Positions 56,301 through 64,000 of a stretch of DNA of 64,000 nt are shown here, piece by piece. Within the stretch, counting starts at the first letter, position 1, and every line of letters begins with the position of its first letter. Below the pieces are notes generated by a model. The model did no database searches. It was not told where the DNA came from and worked only from the letters and a program-made list of their open reading frames with translations. Made by a program: the position numbers and the translations under genes. Origin of the DNA: Ilyonectria destructans (Eukaryota; Ascomycota; Sordariomycetes; Hypocreales; Nectriaceae); NCBI GenBank assembly GCA_020740775.1, contig JAHEWK010000001.1:5022001-5086000 (forward strand), read 5' to 3'.

Positions 56301-59300
56301 GCGAATGCAGAAATAGGATAGCGGAGCAAATAATGAATTATGAAGGACAAGGCGGGGAGGGTGATGAATACGGGTGCAAAGCGCTACGCGACCCTGTAAT
56401 GGGGAATCGCGTTTCAGATCCAACATCCATTTTTCGTCCCCCCAGTCCAAAAACGCGTCACCCCAAATCTCATCTCCGCCCCAAGAAGGGTCCAGGACTC
56501 CAGAACTCCAGATGTGGGAGTTTGTCCGGGGAGGGGGCCTTGAAGAAGCGCGGCACAGTGCCCATAATACTGCTGCGACTTTCAGGTGGCTCATTAACTC
56601 AACGGTCAGGCGTTGTATAATTGCTATACGCCCCGTGGCATCTAATAACGGACAAGCAGATGACAACCCGCGCTGCCGGCATTGGCATTGACAGGGCCAG
56701 TGCGCGGGAGGGCGGACGAACCCTGCAGCAAGATCGATTCCTGCCTGTATCGACCACCGAGGTTAGCTTCGGGAGGGCGGCGCGGAACTAAAAAAGGCTT
56801 CTCTTGTCGAGGTGGGCATCCTGGGTGCTGGATGTCTCCCCTTGTTCTGAGCAATTTGATTTGCATCGATCGCCCAGCGTGCAATCTTACGTATGTAGTA
56901 TGTTCGGTTACAGGGCCGGACACTCGTCTGTGTGCTGAAAATCCGTTTGAGGCTGGAAGCAATATAATAGCCTTGGCGGTCAAACAATTAATGGAGCTCC
57001 TCGTACAAAGTGGCGGTTTCGTCTGTGCTACCATCGCTGTGGCTTTAGCTGATCTACCACCAGACGCGGCCCCATCCAGATGAGGCTAATGAGGAAGTGC
57101 CGCTCGGCTCCCTCTGGACTAATAATTACCTAGTTGTCGCTCGTCGCTGGGTGACATTGAATGGGGATGGTAGTGTTTCGCCAACTTAGAATCATGGTAA
57201 TGAGGAGCCGCCCGACTGAGCATGCGAGACACTAGTATGGAAGCAGGGAAGCAGCTTGATCAATGCTGTGGCGGATGACGATAAAGATGGCGACTGACGA
57301 CGGGCGACTGACTACGAATAAACGAGTAAGGAACGGGGCTGCTGAGTTAGAGTTGCGAGACACAATCTGAGCTCAACTCCCAGGATAACGTAAGTGTCTG
57401 TCGCTAATTGATCCCTGGTTCCCTGATTTCCTGGTGGTGGATCGAACGTGCTAATAATACTCGCCTTACATAGTACGCTTCCTAATAACGCGCATATGTC
57501 TCCGCGGGGTGGCTCACTCTCTGATTACTGCAGGCTAGGCATGTCCGCACGGGGTAGGTAGGCATAACGGTAATTAACGAATACAGCCAGGTAGGGATGG
57601 ATGCAGCCCAGAGCGACGCGACGCAACACAATGCAGCGCACCTTTCGTCTGGACCACAGGCGATTTCTTCCTCGTCCAGCACAGTATTGGCGCCGCCGTT
57701 GCCACTGGAGGCGCCGTGGTGATGATGGGCGCCGTGGTGGCGCAACCAAAAACCCGGCCGAGCCACGAGGCCCAGGATGCCAGTGACCAACCAACTGCTG
57801 ACTTCAGTCGCCGCCCGAGATCAGAAACCCTAGCATCTCAACCATCCTTCGGGAACCGGTAGCCTGGCTTGACCAACGAAGGCCACCCGAGCCTCGGCCT
57901 CCAGCGGTCGTTCCCGCCCCCCCGACCCTGCTCTCTGCGACGTACGTTGGTGACGGCGTGACGCTGGGTAGCAGGCCAGAGGAGAGAGAGTACGAATAGA
58001 GCGAACAAACCAACCAAACCAACCAAAGGGGAGACGACGTGACGGGTCCAGCACCGACCCTCATTGATCAGGCATCTTGGGGCCGGGGCACAGGGCGTCT
58101 GACGGCACGCAGTATTAGTTGACGGTGGGAGCGGCCCCCCTCTCTTCGGCCCCCTGCCCACCTGTGACGCCAAACGCCCGAATCACCGAACATTGGATGA
58201 GACGAGGGGACGAACGGGGGGGACAGGGGCGACGGGGTACCGGGGGAGGGTCAGCCAGTGCTGTTGAGCCTGTTGGAGCGTCCCAGCCCTGGTCTGGCTA
58301 CGAGTCTGGCTTGGAGGAGCGGCGCCCGGCAACCGGTTCAGGACGGTAGCGATCTGTGTTCGTCTGTCGATGAGTCCGAAGCGAAGCGAAGGCAAAGTCG
58401 TCAAGGGTGTTTCATCGATAGACGATGTGTTGTTGCGCCTCACTCAGACTCGGGTGAAGGTGGCGATGTCCTCGATCGAGAGAGTGAGACTATTCTGCTC
58501 AACGGAATTCCTTCTTACCTCTATCTTGGCTTTCCTCCTTCACAGCACCCGGATATCTGCCAGCCCGTCCCATCGAGGACGCCCATCGCACAGTGCTCGA
58601 TGTATCTGCTGACGGAGTACTCGCGCGCCGGAGGGTTAAATTTAAACCCTCCAACCCTCCACCCTCGTCCCTCCCCGCCCCCTGTAATTCCGAATCCCAA
58701 ATTTGGTTGCGCGGCCGTGATTGGCCAGGCGTAAGCGCCTACCGTGCTGCGCATGCTCTATATTTAGCCTCGAGCTGTTTCGCACCGCACCCCTGCCGGT
58801 CGCGGGCCAGTGAGGACGCGGCGCGACGCAGCAGAGGCACAGAGGGCCGCAGATGGTCTAACCGGGAAGGGAAACAGGGGGTGGTCAGTGGCCCCTCGTA
58901 GCGCTGCATTCGAAAAAAGCTGGCCCTCTCGAAGTCCCCAAGTCCCCGGTTTCCCAGTTCCCGATTCCTCCTCCTTCAGTTGGCCACTTCGGCTGTCTGC
59001 CTCAGCTGGCTTCAGCGGTGCTTGTTGGCCCAGTTGCCAGGCCAAAGGCAAAGCGCGGACCCCTGTTTCCGGCTCGCTGGGCTTACTGCGTAGAGCGCCC
59101 CCTCTCTCTGTGGTGTATCTTTGTGTGCTATTATGTGCTATGTGCTATGTGCTGGGACCTGGCCTGGCACCGGGTCCGGGGTTTGGGCCTGGGTCTGGGT
59201 CTAGGTGACTCTCGTCGCCTGTCGCCCTGTCGCCTATCCCGAGACGACGTCCTGCCTGGCCCAGCTCCTGTCGCTTGCTGTGCTGCCGCTGAATCGCTGG

Positions 59301-60381
59301 CTGCAGTTGGTTTAGGCTAGTTTTGGGTGCCGCCGTTGCTGTGTCGGTCGGTTCCTCAGCGCTTCAACTCGACTCGACTCGCTCGGGGTTCGGGACGCCC
59401 CCTCCCACAGTAACCTGAGAACGCACAGTAACGCCCCGCGTACAGCACAGTACAGCGCCTCCACTCCCCCAAGTACCCTGTGCCTCCACTACTACGCACG
59501 CTGCGCGGTGCCCTGTGTGGCCCAGCGCCCAGTTCCCAACTCCCAGCGTCCAGTGCCTGCCTTGCTAACCCACCTAGTCGCCCACCCCCAGCGCCTGTTT
59601 TGTCCTGCCCTGTCTGCCCTGTTCTGTTACCAGCCAAACTCAATCCAATCCCAGGCGCCCTCGTCTCTCTTCTCTTCTCTTCCTCATTCTCATTCTCACT
59701 TCCTCCATCCTCTTCCTCCCTTCTTCCTTTCCACGACGCCCAAACCTCCCCAAGAGTCGATCTCCCCAAGGGAATCATGATCCCGTTGTTATAACGGCGC
59801 CACACCCAGCCCTGCAGCCGCTCTCCTTCGCATGGTCTTCCCGAGGCGCCGATTCTTTGTCTCACCTCGTTTCTGGGCTCCGTCCGTGTTCCTCCCTGCC
59901 ACACGCTCGGCCCGACGACAATAGCTTCTCGCCTGTTTCTCGTCGCATCCCGTTCTTCTTCTCCTACCAAGAACCGCCCTTTTCGCTCTGAGCGAGGCTC
60001 CCTTCTCTCCTTCGCACCACCCCGACCGACGCCCCAAGGGTTCCCCAATACCCATTCTCAACCGACACTGCTATCCTCGCATACTCCAGTGACAGGATCC
60101 AGCTGCGCTGTCCACCCACTCGAACCGACTCTCGATCGGATCACCATCCGCGAAGCCACTCCTTCTCCCGGTTCGACTTCTTTCCCGTCGCCCTTCTCAA
60201 ACATAACTTTATAATTCCAAACGATACTGTCCCCGGTGGAAAGTACCGTGGTCAACTGAGACGACCAGCCAATCCCAGGAACTGTACCCTCCAAGTGACA
60301 CCCCTCCGGAGCGACACCATCTCAACCACCACAGATTCCTACAACAACCACACACACACCTCCGCACCGCGTCTTGTCACC
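50365..60381. other. 10-kb gene-poor region
   Basis: No gene is supported. Its left end (about 50365-51200) is the promoter and leader of the 1129-aa gene. Its right end (about 59450-60381, strongly pyrimidine-rich on the plus strand) is the leader of the MSG5-like gene. Between them lie a C20 run (51763-51782), a weak tRNA-like segment (51667-51753), the decamer GTACTCCGTA (53401-53410), and an interval from about 54000 to 57500 that looks AT-richer and full of stops in all frames. Frames up to 256 residues (51170-51940) have no family content. No terminal repeats or transposase/reverse-transcriptase motifs were found. Confidence 0.5.
51763..51782. repeat. C20 homopolymer
   Basis: Twenty consecutive C residues lie in non-coding DNA. 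Long C runs are rare in fungal genomes and prone to sequencing error, so the exact length is uncertain. Confidence 0.9.
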
Positions 60382-62826
60382 ATGCCTTCAGCTACAGATC
60401 GGAGAGTGTACGAGGATCAAATACCCTCTTTTATGACCGTGTTTGATCTGGATGCCGAAACCATGGCCGATCAAGAAACCGTCACCCTCGTGGACCCCAA
60501 GTTCGCCGGCATGGAGTCTAAGGCGCCTGGTCTCATGAACCCTTCCCAGCAACACCCTTTCCGTACGGCCATGATTCCTACGGATCCAACCCACAAGCAC
60601 CACGAAAGCACCTCCACCCAGATGTCAGAGTCGACCGACTCCTCCCCCACGACGACTCTGTCCACAACCGACTCAGCTTCTCTCTCGGACCCTTCTCCGT
60701 CCTCATCTCCCGACTCCCCCGTCAACCTCATCCCTCTCAGCAGCTTCCCCGCGACCACCTTTGGCAACCTCTCAAGCAATACCACCACCATCTCAAACAA
60801 CCTTAGCTTGCCGGGGCCCCCACGCCTGCAGCGGCCTATGACTTCGCCTTCACCACGCCGGGCGCGGAACATGAAGGGTCTCTCCATTCAGCCTCCATTC
60901 GCAACTTCGACGACAACAACGGTGTCTTTAGTATCGGAGCCTTCTTCACCATCCTTCATCAAGCCCATGATACCTGCCATGAAGCGAAAGCCGAGTCAGT
61001 TGAGTCTTAAGACCAATACCTCCGATTTCATCTCCAAGACTACACTCGAGATTCCTCCGTCCCCAGCAATGCCCCCGATGTTGCAGCGCCGTGCCCTCAA
61101 GCATTCTACTTCATCTCCCCACATGCTGTCTGGTCTCAAGTCAACCACCTTTGGTCCAGCAGGCGGCATGACTTTCCCCAAGGTTTTGGAACGCAACGAA
61201 TCGGGTCTGTCTGAGGTTCTGCGACCAATGAAGTCTAGTATGAAGATGTCGTTTGATGCCGTGATTACGGAGGAAGAATCACCCATCAAGACTCAATTGG
61301 CCAACCGATCAGAGCTGGAGCCGTTCCAGGAGAACGAGAATAACGAGGACCTAAAGACTCCAGGTTATCCCGACGGACCCATTGCTATCTATGGCGACAA
61401 TGTTTTCCTCTACCTGGAACCCACGGCCGAGGAAGCATCCCGCTTTGACGTTGTAATTAACGTCGCCCGCGAGGTTAAGAACCCCTTTGAGATTCGCAAG
61501 GCCGCCCAGGAATACCAGACAAGACTCAACCAATTCCGACAACCCACGCCTGAGGAAGAAAGCCCCATCCCTGACACCGCTGTGTCTACCGCTAGCTTTT
61601 CTACGGCCTTCGAGTACCCCCTTGCTGAGGACTCGGTCGAAACACCGACCACCCCGAAGGCGTTCTCCTTCAAGGACCCGGAATACATTCACATACCCTG
61701 GGACCACAATACCGATATTGCACCGGATCTAATGAGATTGTGCGACACCATTGATAACCGGACCAAAGAGGGCAAGAAGGTGCTTATCCACTGCCAGCAG
61801 GGCGCTAGCCGCTCTGCCAGCCTCATCATCGCCTACGGCCTATACCAGAAACCCGAAATGACAGTCAACGATGCATACTATGCAGCACAAGCTAAGAGCA
61901 GATGGATCAGTCCCAACATGAAACTCATGTACTCATTGCAGGATTTCCAGAAGGAGATGTCAACAAAGCGATCATCCCCACCCTCATTCCGACCTCGTAC
62001 TGGACGAAGCCCAACAAAGCACCGATTGACACTTTCGGCCGATGCCATTGAAATCAACCCTAAAGAGCCGAAAACTGCGCCTCTGCCCGAGAAGGATGAC
62101 CGATCCAAAGAGGCAAGCCCTGGGCAAAGCCCCAATCGACTTAGAGGGAACTCGACACCAGGTCCTCGACCAGCAGTCTCGCCAGGTCCAGCCTCAGCAC
62201 CGCCTAACTACACATGGGCGGAGGAAATCGAGCAAAAGACCGAGGAACGTTTGAACCCTTTCAAGTTGGGTGAGTTGCCTGCACGACCGAAATCCGGCCA
62301 TGGCAGGCCCCATCCAACTCTGGGTTTCCCTCCAACCTTGGCCGAGTCTCCGATTCCAGCTCCAAGTCTCGCTCCGGCTGCAAGTCTAGCACCAGGCCCA
62401 GTGTTGAATCCCTGGTCCAAACCGCCTCCGTCACCTGGATTCTCCTCGCCTGCGAACTTTGGATTTCAAACCCTGTCATACCCCCGATTTAGCGACCAGC
62501 CAGTTGGCAAGTTGGTATTATTCGACGAGCCTGTCGAAAGGACCATTTCCGTCCCTGGTGGATATCCTGAAGATGATGAGGCTCTCATGTCTCCTCGGGT
62601 CGAAACAATGACCAAAAATCCACTTCACTCTTACCCCGATCCACCTAGTATGCGGTTCGTCGAGTGTCCCCCAACACCAAGCGAGGGCCTCTTCTCACCC
62701 CGAGCCGGCATGTTTCCCCGGGATCCATTCTCGTCGTTTGTGGGACCTCAACCTGTGTCGGATCCTCGAAGTCCTCCCACCAAAGGAGAGGCGCCGATTG
62801 TGCGTTCGATCGACGACTTGTTATGA
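60382..62826 (+). CDS. MSG5: MSG5-like dual-specificity MAP-kinase phosphatase
   Basis: The enzyme class dephosphorylates Thr and Tyr of MAP kinases. ATG 60382 lies in CACCATGCC; the frame upstream to 60295 has no ATG. 814 aa, one exon. The N-terminal 330 residues are Ser/Thr/Pro-rich and include RRARNMKGLSIQPP (about residue 165), which is conserved in fungal MSG5-type proteins. The DSP domain begins near GPIAIYGDNVFLYLEP (about 360) and has FDVVINVAREVKNPF, the general-acid region IHIPWDHNTDI, the P-loop VLIHCQQGASRSAS (Cys471, Arg477), and AYYAAQAKSRWISPN. An insertion of about 60 residues between the two halves of the domain is disordered. The C-terminal 280 residues are Pro-rich and end RSIDDLL. 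It probably acts on cell-wall-integrity or pheromone-type MAP kinases, by family. Confidence 0.9.
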   Translation: MPSATDRRVYEDQIPSFMTVFDLDAETMADQETVTLVDPKFAGMESKAPGLMNPSQQHPFRTAMIPTDPTHKHHESTSTQMSESTDSSPTTTLSTTDSASLSDPSPSSSPDSPVNLIPLSSFPATTFGNLSSNTTTISNNLSLPGPPRLQRPMTSPSPRRARNMKGLSIQPPFATSTTTTVSLVSEPSSPSFIKPMIPAMKRKPSQLSLKTNTSDFISKTTLEIPPSPAMPPMLQRRALKHSTSSPHMLSGLKSTTFGPAGGMTFPKVLERNESGLSEVLRPMKSSMKMSFDAVITEEESPIKTQLANRSELEPFQENENNEDLKTPGYPDGPIAIYGDNVFLYLEPTAEEASRFDVVINVAREVKNPFEIRKAAQEYQTRLNQFRQPTPEEESPIPDTAVSTASFSTAFEYPLAEDSVETPTTPKAFSFKDPEYIHIPWDHNTDIAPDLMRLCDTIDNRTKEGKKVLIHCQQGASRSASLIIAYGLYQKPEMTVNDAYYAAQAKSRWISPNMKLMYSLQDFQKEMSTKRSSPPSFRPRTGRSPTKHRLTLSADAIEINPKEPKTAPLPEKDDRSKEASPGQSPNRLRGNSTPGPRPAVSPGPASAPPNYTWAEEIEQKTEERLNPFKLGELPARPKSGHGRPHPTLGFPPTLAESPIPAPSLAPAASLAPGPVLNPWSKPPPSPGFSSPANFGFQTLSYPRFSDQPVGKLVLFDEPVERTISVPGGYPEDDEALMSPRVETMTKNPLHSYPDPPSMRFVECPPTPSEGLFSPRAGMFPRDPFSSFVGPQPVSDPRSPPTKGEAPIVRSIDDLL

Positions 62827-63720
62827 TGAGGAGGTGACGATGCATAGCCGGTCTTACAGACGCCTAAAGGCTATTTTGGTGAAGAGCTAAATATCGGTTC
62901 TTCGCTTCCAGTATCTAACATTCGCATCTTTTATTCGCCACATAACCGTCAATTTTCGACCACATTCTTACACGGCATTTTCAGGGCGTTCTTGCTACAG
63001 GGGGGACATACCACTTGTGCATCATCCAGCAGGCACTCGAACCTGGACGATCTCGAAACATGGACGTACGATGATACGTATTCAACTAAAATTCCTTTTG
63101 TCGCCACTACCCAATCAATCGTTTATATTCGACACCACCCATCTACTCTCGTTTCTCTTTCAACAAAGCACAGCGCACGGCGTCGAACGGTGCAGCCCAT
63201 GGCGTCAACATGTTGTTGACCCAACTAGTGTAATTTAGACGATGGCCTGTCTTCACTTCTGTTTTTTTTTCTCTATGTCTTTGGTTCGTGCTGCGCTTGG
63301 ACTACAAAATGGAGTGGCGTATGGGCAGCTTAGGAAGCTGCCCAGTTTTGATTCAGACGGCGAGGGGGATAGTGGGCAGCAGGGGAAGGCAAGGAAACAC
63401 CATGGCAAATGGGAAAGACAACTGCTATCTTGGGTTATAGCAGGGAGTTTGGAAGCAAAGGGATTCTTATACCTAGGGTGGAGATTCGGTCTGCAGATGT
63501 GATTAAATAATCACATGAAGTGAAATCGAGAAGATATTCATCTTCACATCAGATGTGTGCATTTCCATGATCTGTCTGACTTGTCGGTATCTTTGAATGT
63601 TGACTTTCTGTGCTATGTTTATAAACAAAATCATATAGATTCACACCTAACGCCATCTTTTTTATGCGTCATGTTTCTAGTCTTGCATTTGTCTCCCGTT
63701 TCGAGTTCCGGCCGTAGCGT
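62827..63720. other. Convergent intergenic region
   Basis: It lies between the stops of the MSG5-like gene (+) and the transporter (-). The sequence from about 63480 is AT-rich. Frames at 63017-63238 and 63242-63502 have no family features. Nothing else is seen. Confidence 0.5.
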
Positions 63721-63956
63721 CTATAGATTCTTTTTCTCACCCTGAGCCGCCTTCTTGGCCGCCTCCTTGGCAATCTTCTCCTGGCGCGCGATGCCAGCCT
63801 CGACTCCGATACCGCCAAAGACCAGGGCGACGCCCAGCCACTGCATCTGGGTGAGGCGGTGACCGAAGGCGAGGACGGACAGGATCATGGTGAACATCTT
63901 GCGGGTGACGGTGACGGTGACGAGGAGCACCGAGGAGAAAGTAGAGAGGGTGTAGA
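63721..63956 (-). CDS. HUT1: Last exon of a HUT1-like nucleotide-sugar (UDP-galactose) transporter, cut by the right edge
   Basis: The exon begins after a CTACCAG acceptor at 63957 in phase 1 and runs to a stop at 63721 (78 full codons). It encodes the final part of a UAA-family transporter: [20 protein letters not shown] (a membrane helix with the conserved TVTRK), [33 protein letters not shown] (last helix) and a lysine-rich cytosolic tail ending EKKNL. HUT1-type proteins sit in the ER membrane and are linked to UDP-galactose import and quality control. A lysine-rich end would suit ER retention. The remaining exons lie outside the window; 63957-64000 is intron. Confidence 0.82.
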
Positions 63957-64000
63957 CTGGTAGGGGACCATGTTAGATTGCGAAATGGAGATGGCAGAAA

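Noticed and set aside
59356..60048. 230-residue minus-strand frame
   Set aside because: It lies antisense to the pyrimidine-rich leader of the MSG5-like gene; purine-rich strands easily give long Glu/Arg/Gly frames.
1..64000. Secondary-metabolite gene cluster around the bZIP factor
   Set aside because: No synthase, cytochrome P450, methyltransferase or cluster transporter is present; the neighbours are housekeeping or signalling genes.

Overview
The window is 64 kb of nuclear DNA from a filamentous ascomycete (Pezizomycotina, most likely a sordariomycete). The signs are short introns, mostly 50-130 nt, with GT-AG ends and CTAAC-like branch points; CACC-like contexts before start codons; pyrimidine-rich leaders; protein families that are fungal or filamentous-fungal; and no operons. 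I reconstructed 19 protein-coding genes, two of them cut by the window edges. Exon joins were worked out by hand from reading phase, splice signals and family motifs. No transcript data were available.

Layout. 0-10 kb is gene-dense: a partial gene at the left edge (-), an unrecognised 416-aa protein (-), TIP41 (+), an unrecognised acidic/basic nuclear-type protein (-), the mitochondrial DEAD-box helicase MRH4 (-), and a protein with an AMPK-type glycogen-binding domain and a hidden last exon that gives it a C-terminal membrane segment (-). 12-16 kb holds IWR1 (RNA polymerase II nuclear import, +) and a Myb/SANT-like protein (-). 16-21.5 kb has no gene I can support. 21.5-28.4 kb holds a histidine phosphatase (-) head to head with a haloacid dehalogenase (+), a bZIP-DUF3425 transcription factor (+), and an F-box/LRR protein ending in a CaaX box (-). 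28.4-33.2 kb is gene-poor and contains a T25A22 homopolymer junction. 33.2-50.4 kb is dense again: PAS kinase (+), the SEA/GATOR2 subunit SEA4/MIOS (-), the rRNA processing factor EFG1 (+), a protein with two divergent dsRNA-binding domains (+), tRNA 2'-phosphotransferase TPT1 (-), and a 1129-aa disordered protein (-). 50.4-60.4 kb is a 10-kb gene-poor stretch with a C20 run. 60.4-64 kb holds an MSG5-like dual-specificity phosphatase (+) and the last exon of a HUT1-like nucleotide-sugar transporter (-).

Two themes recur, probably by chance. Nutrient and stress signalling is represented by TIP41, the glycogen-binding protein, PAS kinase, SEA4 and MSG5. RNA metabolism is represented by MRH4, IWR1, EFG1, TPT1 and the dsRBD protein. 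I see no biosynthetic cluster, intact transposon, CRISPR array or clear tRNA/rRNA gene. The most interesting observations are the tail-anchored glycogen-binding protein, two apparent GC-AG introns, the CaaX F-box protein, the tandem divergent dsRBD protein, and a possible second (mitochondrial) start in TPT1.
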